Translations under genes and position numbers: made by a program
Shown: piece by piece, positions 40,137 through 49,667 of the stretch
Layout of the letters: each line of letters opens with the position of its first letter
Position numbering within the stretch: the first letter of the stretch is position 1
Source of the DNA: Wolinella sp052173415
Lineage (GTDB): Bacteria > Campylobacterota > Campylobacteria > Campylobacterales > Helicobacteraceae
NCBI GenBank assembly: GCA_052173415.1
Contig: JBQMYQ010000008.1
Coordinates: 1-53,425, forward strand
Reading direction: 5' to 3'
Length of the DNA: 53,425 nt
The notes under the pieces: generated by a model
What the model was told of the DNA's origin: nothing
Database searches by the model: none
Seen by the model: the letters and a program-made list of their open reading frames with translations, nothing else

Positions 40137-41384
40137 ATGGACACAACGATTAATATAGAGGGACTCCTGCTGTCTTCATTACTTGAGTATCCTGAGGGCT
40201 TTGATGAGTTTGCGAGATACATTAAGCCTGAGCACTTCAGAACTCCTTATGCAGAGGTGTATAAAGAGCTTATCAAAATGCGAAACGAGCTCCTGCCCCT
40301 TGAGCTCTCAAATCTTAGTCTGAGGCTAAAAGATGAGAGTGCGCGGGGAATTTTGCTGTTTATATCAAGCATTAATCCCACGCCAAATTTTATGGACTAT
40401 GTTCCGGAGTTTGAGCGAGCGTTTAAACTTAGGCGACAGAGAGAGCTCGCTTCGATGTTTTTAGAGCGAGCAGATAGAGACGAGGTGGTGGAGGTTGATG
40501 ATATTTTAAGCCTCATAAAGGAGGCGCCTCATAGCTTTAAGAACTTCAAAGAGTGGGCGAGCACGGTGGAGAGTATGCCTGTGCTACCAAAATATAAGCT
40601 TGGAGTGAGTTTTTTGGATTATGCGCTTGGTGGGGGAATCGAGATGGCGCAGCTTGTCCTTTTAAGTGGAGAGCCTGAGGCGGGGAAGACAAGTCTTGGA
40701 ACACAGATTTTAGAAAACGTCTCACAGGGCTACAAGTGCGCGTTTTTCTGCTTTGAATTCACTGCAAGGCAATACATCACTTCAAAGCTGGAGAATAATC
40801 CTAGCTTCAAAGAGAATGAGAATCTCTACATCATCAATAGCGGATACAACATTAGCGAGGTGGCGGAGAATATCCGCGCGCTGCATAAGATGGGGGTGAA
40901 GTTTTTCCTAATCGATTCGCAGATGAGGATTGAGGTAAGTAAGGCAAGGAGTCTAGAAGAGGAGGAGAGTGAGAAATTTTCCACGCTTGCAAAGCTTGCA
41001 CATTCTTTGGAGGTTGTGATTTTGCTTATTGTGCAGACAAGCAAGAATGACCCGAATAATCCGATGGGAAGTAAAAAAGGTGGGCATGAGAGCTCCATTA
41101 CGATTAGGATAGAGCATGCAAAGCCTGAAGAGAGCAACGAGGAATACCACTCTAAAAAGCGCATGGTCATTATCAAGAAAAACAAGCAGACGGGGAAGCA
41201 CTTTAAGGAAGAGGTGGCGTTTGACCCAAAATATAGGACATTTAAGCGCGTTTATGAGAGCAAAAAGGAAGCAGAGGTGATAAAGGATGGAGGGGGCTAT
41301 GAGACAAAAGAGGGGAAGATAATGTTTAAAAATGCCCCCGTGAAAGAAAAAGAGATTACAAAGATTGAAGGAGTGCAGATATGA
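40137..41384 (+). CDS. Phage DnaB/RecA-like replicative helicase
   Basis: 415 residues. An N-terminal helical domain like that of DnaB (about 5-100, IEGLLLSSLLEYPEGFDEF) and a RecA-type ATPase with Walker A GEPEAGKTS near 180, Walker B VKFFLIDSQM near 254 and a DNA-binding loop region with HESS. Shorter than host DnaB and with a less typical core. Overlaps the primase gene by 4 bp, as expected of a replication pair. Confidence 0.8.
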   Translation: MDTTINIEGLLLSSLLEYPEGFDEFARYIKPEHFRTPYAEVYKELIKMRNELLPLELSNLSLRLKDESARGILLFISSINPTPNFMDYVPEFERAFKLRRQRELASMFLERADRDEVVEVDDILSLIKEAPHSFKNFKEWASTVESMPVLPKYKLGVSFLDYALGGGIEMAQLVLLSGEPEAGKTSLGTQILENVSQGYKCAFFCFEFTARQYITSKLENNPSFKENENLYIINSGYNISEVAENIRALHKMGVKFFLIDSQMRIEVSKARSLEEEESEKFSTLAKLAHSLEVVILLIVQTSKNDPNNPMGSKKGGHESSITIRIEHAKPEESNEEYHSKKRMVIIKKNKQTGKHFKEEVAFDPKYRTFKRVYESKKEAEVIKDGGGYETKEGKIMFKNAPVKEKEITKIEGVQI

Positions 41385-42934
41385 TAAAGAATCTTGAGAG
41401 CCTAAAAGAGCGACTGATTATTAGCGAAGTCATTGGGAATTATATTCCGCTTAAAAAGCGCGGGGCAAATTTTAGCGCAATCTGCCCATTTCATGCGGAC
41501 AGTAAGCCTAGTTTGCAGGTAAGTGACAGCAAAGGGATTTATCACTGCTTTGCTTGCGGAGCCGGGGGCGATGCGCTTAGCTTTGTTCAAGAGTATAAAA
41601 AGGTGGGATTTGTTGAGGCGGTGCAAGAGGTGGCGGAACTCATCGGATTTGTGCTTGAGAGTGATGGCGAGGGTGCGCCTAAGAGGGATTTCACCCCCTT
41701 GGAGTATGCGAAAAACTGCTACAAAGCCAATAAGGGCGAGGCGATGGGGTTTTATCGTTCGCGCGGGATAAAAGATGAGTTTATTGAGCGTTTTGAGCTC
41801 GGATTTGGTGTGAAGCTAAAAGAGGTCAAAGAGGAGCAAAGTAAGGAGTTTGGCTTTAGGAATTTTCTTGGTAGAGCGGTGTTTCCGATAAAAAGCCATA
41901 CGGGGCGGGTGCTTGGATTTGGTGCGCGCTCTTTAGAGAGAAATCCAAAAATAAAATATATCAATTCGCCCACGAGTGCGGCTTTTAATAAAAGCGCGCT
42001 TTTGTATGGGATTGATGTCGCGAAAAAGGCAATCATCAAGAGTAAAGAGGCGATTATTTGCGAGGGGTATATCGATGTGATTATGGCTCATCAGGCGGGA
42101 CTAGATAATGCCGTGGGCACACTTGGGACAGCTCTTACAAAGGAGCATTTAGCACAGCTTGCGAAATTCGGAGCGAAGGTAGTGCTCTGCTTTGATAGGG
42201 ATAAAGCGGGGAGGAAGGCGACTTTTAGAGCAATTAATCTTTTACTTCAAAATCGCTTCTTTGAAAGTGAAGTGATGGAGATAAAAAGTGAGTGCAAAGA
42301 TTTGGCGGAAATCGTGCAAAAAGGAGAAGAAGAGGCACTAAAGAGCGCGAAACGTGTCTCAATAATTCGCTACTTTTTAGAGGCGTTTTTGAAAAACTTC
42401 AGCACTCTTAGCATTGAGTTGCGAAACAAAAAGATAGAGGAGCTTAAGGGTTTTTTTGCAGTGCTTAGCGAGCCCTATCTCAGAGAGGAGTATAAAAAGT
42501 GGATAGAGGAGCACTATGGGATTGGGCGAGAGTTTTTGGAACAAAAGGCGCAAGCACCGCTATTACAACAGCCTTATGACCCGCTGGAAGCGCGGGTGCT
42601 AAAAATCATGATGGAGAATTCCCGCGCGATTGATTACGTGCTTGAGTATCTGGACGTAGAGGATTTAAAGAGCGTCAGAAAGCCCTTTTACGCGCTTTTA
42701 GATGGAAAAGAGTGCAAAGAGCTACGAGAGGTTAGCTTTATAGAGACGCCAAAAGTGGAGATAGAAGAGGCGGTTAGGATTCTCTATAAAAAGAAGCTTC
42801 TTCGCGAGCTTGAGAAGATTAGAGACAGCAAAGAGCTGGCGCTGGAGGATAAGTTGGTGCAACTTACAAGGATTAGGCGGACGCTTAAGCGAGTTCATGA
42901 AAATAGGCTTGAAGCCCTTGCGCAGGGGCTTTAG
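41381..42934 (+). CDS. Phage DNA primase, DnaG family
   Basis: 517 residues: CHC2-type zinc finger with CPFHADSKPS and CFACGAGGD (about 35-60), catalytic core, Toprim motifs ICEGYIDVIMAH near 228 and LCFDRDKAGRKA near 268, and a C-terminal helicase-binding-like helical region. Complete primase, unlike many phages that rely on the host enzyme. Two bases before the terminase gene. Confidence 0.9.
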   Translation: MIKNLESLKERLIISEVIGNYIPLKKRGANFSAICPFHADSKPSLQVSDSKGIYHCFACGAGGDALSFVQEYKKVGFVEAVQEVAELIGFVLESDGEGAPKRDFTPLEYAKNCYKANKGEAMGFYRSRGIKDEFIERFELGFGVKLKEVKEEQSKEFGFRNFLGRAVFPIKSHTGRVLGFGARSLERNPKIKYINSPTSAAFNKSALLYGIDVAKKAIIKSKEAIICEGYIDVIMAHQAGLDNAVGTLGTALTKEHLAQLAKFGAKVVLCFDRDKAGRKATFRAINLLLQNRFFESEVMEIKSECKDLAEIVQKGEEEALKSAKRVSIIRYFLEAFLKNFSTLSIELRNKKIEELKGFFAVLSEPYLREEYKKWIEEHYGIGREFLEQKAQAPLLQQPYDPLEARVLKIMMENSRAIDYVLEYLDVEDLKSVRKPFYALLDGKECKELREVSFIETPKVEIEEAVRILYKKKLLRELEKIRDSKELALEDKLVQLTRIRRTLKRVHENRLEALAQGL

Positions 42935-42936
42935 AT

Positions 42937-44463
42937 ATGAAGCAAAGCGAGATTAAGCGGGTGTTAGCTCAAAGAGAGCTGGCAAGGAGGAGCTTAAAGG
43001 CGCATTTGGATTATAAATTTAAATATTTCTACCAAAAGCCATTGTTGGATAATTGGCATATTGGCTATTTGTGCGAAATTCTAGAGGCGGTTTTAAGAGG
43101 AGAGATTACGCGATTAATGTTAAATCTGCCTCCGAGCTATGGCAAGACTGAGATTGTCGGAAGGACGCTGATTCCCTATGGAATCGGCAGGAATCCGCAA
43201 CATAAATTCATCTATACAAGCTATGGCGATGAACTCAGCATAAAAACAAGTGATGAGGCACGCACTTACTTTAAAAGTAGCGAGTTTATGCACCTTTTTG
43301 CGCATGAGAATCTCACAACCGACCAAGCAAGCCACTGGAGGCTTCCACAAGGCGGGGGCTTGTATGCGACGACCGTAGGTGGGGCAGTCACGGGATTTCA
43401 TGCGCATACGATTATCATTGATGACCCGATTAAGGCAAGCGAGGCACATTCTCAAGCAGTGCGAAAGCGCGTGAGTAGTTATTTTAGCGGTTCGCTTTTA
43501 AGTCGTCTTGATGAGACCAAAGAGAAGAAAGCAAGCATTGTTTTAATCATGCAAAGGCTACACAAAGATGACCTATGCGGAGAGCTTTTAAGAGAGCATG
43601 GGGGCGAGTGGGAGCATGTCATGCTTGAGGCTTTAAATAGCGAGCCAAGGCATTATGAGATAGGAGGCTTTAGCTATGAGCGAGGAGCGAATGAGCCTCT
43701 GTTTGAAGCCAAGCACAGCCTTAAGGATTTGGAGCACAAGCGCATAGCGATGGGAGCTTATGAGTGGAGCGCGCAAATGCAGCAAGACCCAAGCGAGGGC
43801 GAGGGGGGAATATTTGATGTTGAGCTTCTAAGCTATATCAATGACTATGAGATTCCTGAGCTCTCCGAGTATATTTTTGTTGATGCAAGTGAGAGCCTAA
43901 AAGAGAGTAGCGATGAGCGGGCGATTGTCTGCGAGGGGTGGGCGATTGATGAGAGCGAGCGTGAGATGTGCATTATGCTTGATTGCTATCATGGACGCTG
44001 GAGCGAAGATGAGTTCTGTGCACAGATGATAAATATGATGATTGCACACCCAAGCGCGCCGCTTTATATCGAAGCAGCCGGGGGCGGGATTACGGCGCAT
44101 AGGCTTTTACAAAAAGAGGTCGCGCGCGTGAATGCCCTGCGTAGAAGCGAGGGGCAAGAGAGTATTAAAAATCCGATTTTTAGCTTCACTCCACGGCGGG
44201 ATATTAGTAAAAACGCTGGAATCCTAAGCATGCTTAGCTATTTTAATGTTGGGCAGTTAAAGATTAGGCGCACGGCTAGCGGGCTAGAGCAGATAAAAAG
44301 AGAGTTTAAAAAGTTCAATCCGGACAAGGGAAGCAATGAGGATAACTGCATAGACGCATTAAGCAAGGGCTTTGTGCTTGAAGGGGTGGTGAGTCCAAAG
44401 AGAAAAGAGAAGCAAAAACCTAGAGGCTCAAGGTATGCGACTGCTAGGACATGGAGAATCTAA
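42937..44463 (+). CDS. Terminase large subunit
   Basis: 508 residues. Packaging motor ATPase with Walker A LPPSYGKTE near 66-74 and Walker B TIIIDDP near 157, and an RNase H-like nuclease domain beginning IFVDASES near 310, with a later acidic cluster EDNCIDALSKG. Family of the T4/Terminase_6 type. It is followed not by a portal gene but by 440 bp of non-coding DNA. Confidence 0.88.
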   Translation: MKQSEIKRVLAQRELARRSLKAHLDYKFKYFYQKPLLDNWHIGYLCEILEAVLRGEITRLMLNLPPSYGKTEIVGRTLIPYGIGRNPQHKFIYTSYGDELSIKTSDEARTYFKSSEFMHLFAHENLTTDQASHWRLPQGGGLYATTVGGAVTGFHAHTIIIDDPIKASEAHSQAVRKRVSSYFSGSLLSRLDETKEKKASIVLIMQRLHKDDLCGELLREHGGEWEHVMLEALNSEPRHYEIGGFSYERGANEPLFEAKHSLKDLEHKRIAMGAYEWSAQMQQDPSEGEGGIFDVELLSYINDYEIPELSEYIFVDASESLKESSDERAIVCEGWAIDESEREMCIMLDCYHGRWSEDEFCAQMINMMIAHPSAPLYIEAAGGGITAHRLLQKEVARVNALRRSEGQESIKNPIFSFTPRRDISKNAGILSMLSYFNVGQLKIRRTASGLEQIKREFKKFNPDKGSNEDNCIDALSKGFVLEGVVSPKRKEKQKPRGSRYATARTWRI

Positions 44464-44905
44464 GTGCGCGCCTCCTCTTTTGGGTAATTTTCGTGGAGCT
44501 TGTAAAAATCTCCTTAACAGCCCTCATGGCTAGTTTTCGTCGATTTTTCCTGCGCAACCGCGTCTGCTTGCAGTTGCGAGCATTCGCGAAGCAAAAAAAT
44601 TCCTCCAAAATAGTTCGGCTTGGGGTCAAGGGGAAGCACAAAGAATCTTTTGCAAAATAAAAAGTATTCCGCTTGGACTCTTTGCGCAAGGAACGGGTGC
44701 TTGTTTTTGGCACTCTTTGCGCCTCCTCTTTACAATCCGCTAAAAACGGGTTACGCCCCCGTAACCCAGTAACTTTAGGGGATTGCAAAGGACGCTCGCG
44801 TCCTTGCTCGTAAGCGGAGGCTTTGACTTCGCGCGAAGTCAAAACAGAGTGAGATGGGCGCGATGAGGAAAGAGACAACGCAAAAACAAAAACAGGAGTC
44901 TAAAA
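44464..44905 (+). other. Prophage intergenic region between terminase subunits
   Basis: 442 bp without a credible gene. Bases 44742-44846 hold the third copy of structured repeat family 1. Bases about 44653-44722 (containing GTATTCCGCTTGGACTC and GGCACTCTTTGC) recur in inverted orientation near 51857-51905. A minus-strand open frame through the region is a by-product of the repeats. AAAGAGACAACGCA near 44871 recurs at 51990. Confidence 0.6.
44742..44846 (+). ncRNA. Structured repeat, family 1, copy 3
   Basis: GGGTTACG/CGTAACCC (44749-44768), linker AGTAACTTTAGGGGATTGC, AAGGACG/CGTCCTT (44789-44806), GCTCGTAAGCGGAG, TTTGACTTCG/CGAAGTCAAA (44823-44844). Stems 1 and 3 have entirely different sequence from copies 1 and 2 while staying fully paired, which is covariation. 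Confidence 0.65.
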
Positions 44906-45514
44906 ATGGTTGATGCACGACTGAAAAATGAGGTTCGCACCTACTACGAGACGCATAATAGCGAGGTCAAAGAGGTAGCGAGTAAGTTTGGCGTGAGTGA
45001 GCGCACGCTCTATTCATGGATTAAAGCTGAGAGCTGGCAGGCGGGACGACTGGTGGCAAGTGGGCAGGTAGCTTTGAGTAAAAATATCGCTAAAAGCGAG
45101 CTTGCAAGCAGATATGACTATCTAAAGCGCACAATCATCAAAGAGATACGCGGGGATTTTGAGGGTAGTGGCTTTAGCGCGAGTGAAGAGATGATAGAGG
45201 CAAGGAGTGAGGAGGTGCTTTTAGAGGCTTTGAGTGTGAATTACATCAATGCCTCTATGGCGGAAGTGGCGGTGCTAGCTAAAAAGCACCTAAAGGATAT
45301 GGCATGCGAGCCTCATAAGCCTGAGCGCTTCATCGCAGCGGCTAAAGAGGTGATGGGAATCTATGCCACACTCAAGCAGAGTGTGCATGGAAAAGAGCCC
45401 ACTAACGTGGTCAATATTGCGAATTTCAATGGAAGCATGGCGGACATGGCAAGTCTTAGCGATGATGAGCTAAAGCGTCTAATTGCACAGAGCGAGGAGC
45501 ACCAAAATGAATAG
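44906..45514 (+). CDS. Terminase small subunit-like protein
   Basis: 202 residues with an N-terminal helix-turn-helix (EVKEVASKFGVSERTLYSWIK, about 20-40), then helical oligomerisation segments. Similar to small terminase subunits of the DUF1804/HTH type, which bind the pac site. It lies downstream of the large subunit, opposite to the usual order. ACAGGAGTCTAAAA precedes the ATG; the stop overlaps the next start. Confidence 0.65.
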   Translation: MVDARLKNEVRTYYETHNSEVKEVASKFGVSERTLYSWIKAESWQAGRLVASGQVALSKNIAKSELASRYDYLKRTIIKEIRGDFEGSGFSASEEMIEARSEEVLLEALSVNYINASMAEVAVLAKKHLKDMACEPHKPERFIAAAKEVMGIYATLKQSVHGKEPTNVVNIANFNGSMADMASLSDDELKRLIAQSEEHQNE

Positions 45515-45800
45515 AGCAGCGCACTACAAAAGGCAAAGTAATCCTAGAGAGCGCGATATTGAGGTGTTTTTAAAAAAAGAGACGCTGGGGAGGGTGGGCT
45601 TCATGGCGTGGTTTGAGAATCAGACTCGCTCGCGCATTGTAGAGGCGGCGATAAGGTTTTACTTTTTAAGAAAAAAAGGAGTGGGGAATGCCTATAAAAA
45701 AAGCAAGAAAAATTTCAAAAGAGCGCGCCCGTTTTTTATTGCCCCAAAATCTAAACAGAAAACTAAGAAGAGAGGCAAAGGCTCTAAAACTTTCCAATAG
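45507..45800 (+). CDS. Basic prophage protein
   Basis: 97 residues from the ATG at 45507, which overlaps the stop of the previous gene (ATGAATAG). The first 60 residues look protein-like (DIEVFLKKETLGRVGFMAWFENQTRSRIVEAAIRFYF, seen in parts); the last 40 are Lys/Arg-rich and overlap the following gene in another frame. No family recognised. Confidence 0.45.
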   Translation: MNRAAHYKRQSNPRERDIEVFLKKETLGRVGFMAWFENQTRSRIVEAAIRFYFLRKKGVGNAYKKSKKNFKRARPFFIAPKSKQKTKKRGKGSKTFQ

Positions 45801-45870
45801 CGCTCTGTTTTGTTTTATCTTAGAGGAGTTTTTGCAAAAAGCTAGAGAGGAGAATCTGTTTTATTCCTAA
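45688..45870 (+). CDS. Ribbon-helix-helix-like small prophage protein
   Basis: 60 residues: basic N terminus, then FLLPQNLNRKLRREAKALKL and SNSALFCFILEEFLQKA, the spacing of a ribbon-helix-helix DNA-binding protein. A strong AAAAAAAGGAG lies 6 bp before the ATG inside the previous gene. Possible late-gene regulator. Confidence 0.5.
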   Translation: MPIKKARKISKERARFLLPQNLNRKLRREAKALKLSNSALFCFILEEFLQKAREENLFYS

Positions 45871-45983
45871 TCTCCTAGCCATCTATTATTCTCTACTTCC
45901 TTTTTTAAAAAGTCCCCCCTATTTTTGCAAAAAGCTTTATGTAAATCTTTCAGGGACAAAAAATAAAAGAAAGGAGTTTATCC

Positions 45984-46553
45984 GTGGGTGGAGAAAACAA
46001 AGAGCCAAAAGCTCCGCTTAGCGAGTTTGATACTAGTGGCGATGAAGCCTTGCTAGAGGAAGCAAAAGCTGAGCTGGAGCAATCGCATAAAGCTATTGAC
46101 AAAGGCTTTGCTGATTATATGAGCCAAAACATGTCTCCTGAGCTAGAAGAGCTATTTTTTAGCGACAAGAGGGCATTTTTTGAAGCCATAGAGGCAGAAA
46201 AAGAGAAGTTCATCGAGGCGGAGCTCATGCCCAAATATGAGCGAGTTAGTGCTCTAAGTGAGGGAATTGAGAACAAAAAGCGTGATGGAGCACTTGCAAG
46301 TGCAAAACAGAGCTTTTTGAGCGCACATCCTGAGGCTGATTTTGGTGCGATGAGTGAGTTTTACCAAAACGAGCTTACTAGAAAGCAGCAGCAAGAGATT
46401 AGTGCATTAACTCTTCCAGAGCAGCTAGAAAAGGTCTTTATGCTTATGGGTGGCGAGAAAAAGAGTGAGCTACCGCCTCATTATGAAGGTGGTGAAGTGG
46501 ATAGCTCTAGTGGCGGTGAGTTTGACGCAGAATTGCCTGCGTTTAGAAATTAA
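45984..46553 (+). CDS. Scaffold-like protein
   Basis: 189 residues, very rich in Glu and Lys, helical throughout, lying directly before the capsid gene: the typical place and composition of a head scaffold. GTG start with AAAGGAG 8 bp upstream. No sequence motif can confirm it. TCCCCCCTATTTTT at 45914 in the gap before it recurs at 51678. Confidence 0.55.
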   Translation: MGGENKEPKAPLSEFDTSGDEALLEEAKAELEQSHKAIDKGFADYMSQNMSPELEELFFSDKRAFFEAIEAEKEKFIEAELMPKYERVSALSEGIENKKRDGALASAKQSFLSAHPEADFGAMSEFYQNELTRKQQQEISALTLPEQLEKVFMLMGGEKKSELPPHYEGGEVDSSSGGEFDAELPAFRN

Positions 46554-46568
46554 AAATAGGAGTAAAAG

Positions 46569-47735
46569 ATGGCAATTAAGTGGGAAAGTGTATTTGATGA
46601 CCCAAGTGTGGTTAAAGAGGTAGAGAGTGAGATTGAAAAAGGCTACTGGAAAGAGAGTAAGCTGGATTTGCTTACAGGAAGAGGAAAGAGGCGCGCGATT
46701 AGAGTATTCCCCGTGAATAACCTCTCTCCATACATGCCAAGAATCAAAGACAAGCTAAGAGGCGATGGCGTGGTGGGAAACACCGACCTTGAGGCTAATC
46801 TTGATGAGATGGAGATTTTTTCTCACACGATTTATCCTAAGGTTATCGGGAATGCTCTAAAGAGTGAGATTAAAAGCTACACGGAGCTAAAAAAGATAAA
46901 TTTCGTTAAAGAGAGCGTCGATTCTCTTAAGGAGTGGGTGAAGGAGCGGGTGCAGGCGCATACATTTGCGACCTTGGTAAACAACTTCACTAATGTTGTT
47001 TGTGCTAAGGCTACCGATGGCGCGCATGATACAAGCAGCAAGACAACTATCGCGAGTGCGTGCAATATGATTGGCGCGGGCGATGTGCTTAGCGTTAAGA
47101 CAATTCAAAAAGCCGTGGCGATGGCAAAGAATGGAAGAGGATTTGACGGAAAGGCGACTTTTCCAATCAATCCCATAAGTGTCGAGCTAAAAAGTGAGAG
47201 TGGGATTAGCTTCTACCATGAAACCTATGTCGTGTTTGTGGATAGCTTCCAAGCAGAGCAGCTAAAAGCAGACCCCGAATGGAAAGAGATGCAAAAGAGC
47301 GCGGGCGAGCGAGGGAAGCATAACGCTATCTTTACGGGGATTTTGGGCACGATTGAGGATTGCGCCGTGATTGAGATGGGGAGCTGGAATGACTTTAACG
47401 TAGGCTTGCCCACTTCAGGCTTTGCGCAGGAGAAGTTTGAAAGCTTTGTTACCAATGCGTCTAAGGTCTCTAAGCTAGCAAGCTATTCGGGCAGTGGCAG
47501 CGTAGAGACATGCCTAGGGGTGCTCATAGGTGCTGGGGGTATGTGTCTATGTATGAATGAGAAGCCTCATCTTTATATCGATGACACGGTGGATATGGGG
47601 CGAAAAACGCAGGTGGGAATCGACAAGATTTTTGGAGTTAGCAAGGCGGTCTATGGCTCACACAACAAGCAGACCAAGAGCCCATACGATGGGCAGGACT
47701 TTGCCGTAATTGGCATTGTTTCAGCAAAAGCCTAA
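46569..47735 (+). CDS. Major capsid protein, N4 gp56-like
   Basis: 388 residues. The pattern RDGDGVVGN/LEANLDEM-like (here RGDGVVGNTDLEANLDEME), a following IYPKVIGNALKSE strand, and length fit the N4-gp56 family of HK97-fold capsids. Preceded by a scaffold-like gene and followed by a small beta-rich protein that may decorate the head. AATAGGAGTAAAAG precedes the ATG. Confidence 0.65.
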   Translation: MAIKWESVFDDPSVVKEVESEIEKGYWKESKLDLLTGRGKRRAIRVFPVNNLSPYMPRIKDKLRGDGVVGNTDLEANLDEMEIFSHTIYPKVIGNALKSEIKSYTELKKINFVKESVDSLKEWVKERVQAHTFATLVNNFTNVVCAKATDGAHDTSSKTTIASACNMIGAGDVLSVKTIQKAVAMAKNGRGFDGKATFPINPISVELKSESGISFYHETYVVFVDSFQAEQLKADPEWKEMQKSAGERGKHNAIFTGILGTIEDCAVIEMGSWNDFNVGLPTSGFAQEKFESFVTNASKVSKLASYSGSGSVETCLGVLIGAGGMCLCMNEKPHLYIDDTVDMGRKTQVGIDKIFGVSKAVYGSHNKQTKSPYDGQDFAVIGIVSAKA

Positions 47736-47745
47736 GGAGGAAAAA

Positions 47746-48108
47746 ATGGCAACACAAACAGTTCATAACATCAGCTATCTGATTAATGATGAGTATGCGC
47801 TAAAAGAGGTGGGGGATAAGAGTCTTGCCCTTGCTAACCTTCCTACAGGGAGCGTGTTGCTCTCTTGCGGAGTGGAGGTGAAAGAAGAGGCAGATTGCGC
47901 AAGCTTTGAGCTAGGGAGTGCGGAGGAGCCCGGGCTTCTTATCACCGCTGGAGCATTGAACGCTAAAGGATATGTGAAGAGTGAGAAAAATCTGCAGGTG
48001 CAAAAAGATACTACCTTTTATCTGAAGCTCTCAGGGAGTGCTACAAAAGGGTGTATTGCGGTCAGGATTCTCTACTTTACACCTAGCAAATATATCGTGG
48101 AGTATTAA
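47746..48108 (+). CDS. Small putative head decoration protein
   Basis: 120 residues, mainly beta strands with many small residues (LANLPTGSVLLSCG, TTFYLKLSGSATKGCIAVRI). Starts at the ATG 47746 after TAAGGAGG. Position after the capsid gene suggests decoration or stabilisation. No known family recognised. Confidence 0.5.
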   Translation: MATQTVHNISYLINDEYALKEVGDKSLALANLPTGSVLLSCGVEVKEEADCASFELGSAEEPGLLITAGALNAKGYVKSEKNLQVQKDTTFYLKLSGSATKGCIAVRILYFTPSKYIVEY

Positions 48109-48113
48109 GAGCG

Positions 48114-48716
48114 GTGTTAGAGGTAAAGGATATTTTGCTCTTAGTGAAGTCAAGGTTACGCACCGAGACTTCACGAGGGAATGAGGATAAGACATGGAGC
48201 GAGGAGGAGCTCTTAGAGTATGTCAATATGGCATACATTGCGATTGCAAGCTCGCTTAATCTCTTTCAAAAGAGCATTAGCTTTGAGCTAGAGGGGCGTG
48301 AGTTTTATCCTTATCCTCATGATATTTTGCAGCCTTTAGAGCTGTTTTTAGACGAGCACACCCTCCCGATAAAGAGCCTCCAAAACGCCCTAAAAACTAA
48401 GGAGATTTGTGCTTCCTTTTTAGATGATGGCGTGCGTTTAAATAGGAAACTAGAGCATGGAGAGCTAATGCTTTTTTATAACGCTTTTAAGCGCGTGAAT
48501 AGCCTTGATGATGAGCTCTATCTCAAAGAGTATTTTAGAGAGTGCCTGCTTTTTTATGTAATGTTTTTGGCTCTGCAAAAAGAACAGCGTGTCGATAGCA
48601 TTGAGCGGGCAAATTACTACAAAAGACTTTTTGATATAGAGCTCGCGCGAGCGGGCGAAATCTATGAGGGCTACAAAGAGAGCAAGCGCATAAGAACAAA
48701 ATATAACAGAGTTTAG
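48114..48716 (+). CDS. Head-to-tail connector-like protein (DUF6682-like)
   Basis: 200 residues, helical: LLVKSRLRTET, then W(S)EEELLEYVNMAYIAIASS, resembling the N-terminal helices of gp6/DUF6682 adaptor proteins that sit below the portal. GTG start (48114) 5 bp after the previous stop. If right, a portal protein must exist, but none is found in the window. Confidence 0.5.
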   Translation: MLEVKDILLLVKSRLRTETSRGNEDKTWSEEELLEYVNMAYIAIASSLNLFQKSISFELEGREFYPYPHDILQPLELFLDEHTLPIKSLQNALKTKEICASFLDDGVRLNRKLEHGELMLFYNAFKRVNSLDDELYLKEYFRECLLFYVMFLALQKEQRVDSIERANYYKRLFDIELARAGEIYEGYKESKRIRTKYNRV

Positions 48717-48734
48717 GCGCGGAGGGTTGAGAAT

Positions 48735-49667
48735 ATGGAAGCGATTGATATTTTTAAAGAGCGTTTTAATGCCATTGATTCACTCTTTGCACAGAGCAAA
48801 ATCTACCTTGAAGCCAAAGCGAGCTTTGATGAAGGACTGGTGCGACACAGCTTTACTGAGCAGGAGAAAGCGACGGCTTATGCCGAGTTTATGGCAAAAG
48901 CCTTTCAGACTTCGCTAGCGACAGCAACCGAGGCGGCTCTTAGGCTTGGGATTACCTATGAGCAGGAGCTGAGCGAAGCAAGTAAGCGCGAGGGCGAGAT
49001 TAGCGCGGTTGAAGAGCAGGTGCTAAAGATAAAAATCGAGCAGGATTTGGCTCTTGCAAACAGAGAGCTAGTCCTTGCGCAAGGAAAGAATGAGCATCTA
49101 AGAGAGACGGAGCTGGAGGCTTCTATTAAGCTAAAAGAGCAGCAGCTCTTAGGTGCATACATCTCAAACACAGCAGAGAATGAGAAGCGTAAGGTGCTTA
49201 TTCAAACGGCTAATGATAATGCCATTATCAAGCGCGCGGAACATCTGATAAATTACCTAAAAATCTTAAGTGATGATAAGGACTTTAAGATTACCGAAAA
49301 AGGTCTGCATGAGCAGATTAAAAGCGAGGTTCTGGGCATTGGAAAAAGAGAGCTAACTCATAAAGATATTGAGGTTAAAAAGGTGGAATTAGCCCCATTC
49401 AATCCTGCTCACTCAGGCAAGAGGACGCCACTTTTTAGGATTATCACTAGAGGCAGGGCAAGAGTGTTAAAGAGTGCAGAATTTTACTGCCTGAGCGCGG
49501 GTTGCGACCAAAAAGAGCTCTATTTTAGATGGAGTATTGAGGGAGCAACCTATAGCGCGCAGAAAGTCTCTCATCAATTCAAGAATAAGGGTGCGCAAGA
49601 GGTTATTTGTGAAGTTTTAGCCTTTGGAGAAACCTATAGGCTAAAAGAGGTCATTAATGTCCTATAG
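48735..49667 (+). CDS. Virion protein with coiled coil and PKD-like C-terminal domain
   Basis: 310 residues. Residues about 1-200 are helical and coiled-coil forming, rich in Glu, Ala and Lys. From about 225 a beta domain (TPLFRIITRGRARVLKSAEF, LYFRWSIEGATYSAQKV, SHQFKNKGAQEVICEVLA) looks like a PKD or Ig-like fold. Such domains decorate virions or bind host surface sugars. Overlaps the next gene by 11 bp. Function not known. Confidence 0.45.
   Translation: MEAIDIFKERFNAIDSLFAQSKIYLEAKASFDEGLVRHSFTEQEKATAYAEFMAKAFQTSLATATEAALRLGITYEQELSEASKREGEISAVEEQVLKIKIEQDLALANRELVLAQGKNEHLRETELEASIKLKEQQLLGAYISNTAENEKRKVLIQTANDNAIIKRAEHLINYLKILSDDKDFKITEKGLHEQIKSEVLGIGKRELTHKDIEVKKVELAPFNPAHSGKRTPLFRIITRGRARVLKSAEFYCLSAGCDQKELYFRWSIEGATYSAQKVSHQFKNKGAQEVICEVLAFGETYRLKEVINVL

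Noticed and set aside
44444..44878. Minus-strand open frame of 144 codons between the terminase genes
   Set aside because: It runs through the hairpin repeats, is rich in Ser, Arg and Lys, and has no ribosome site. The repeats keep pairing rather than codons.
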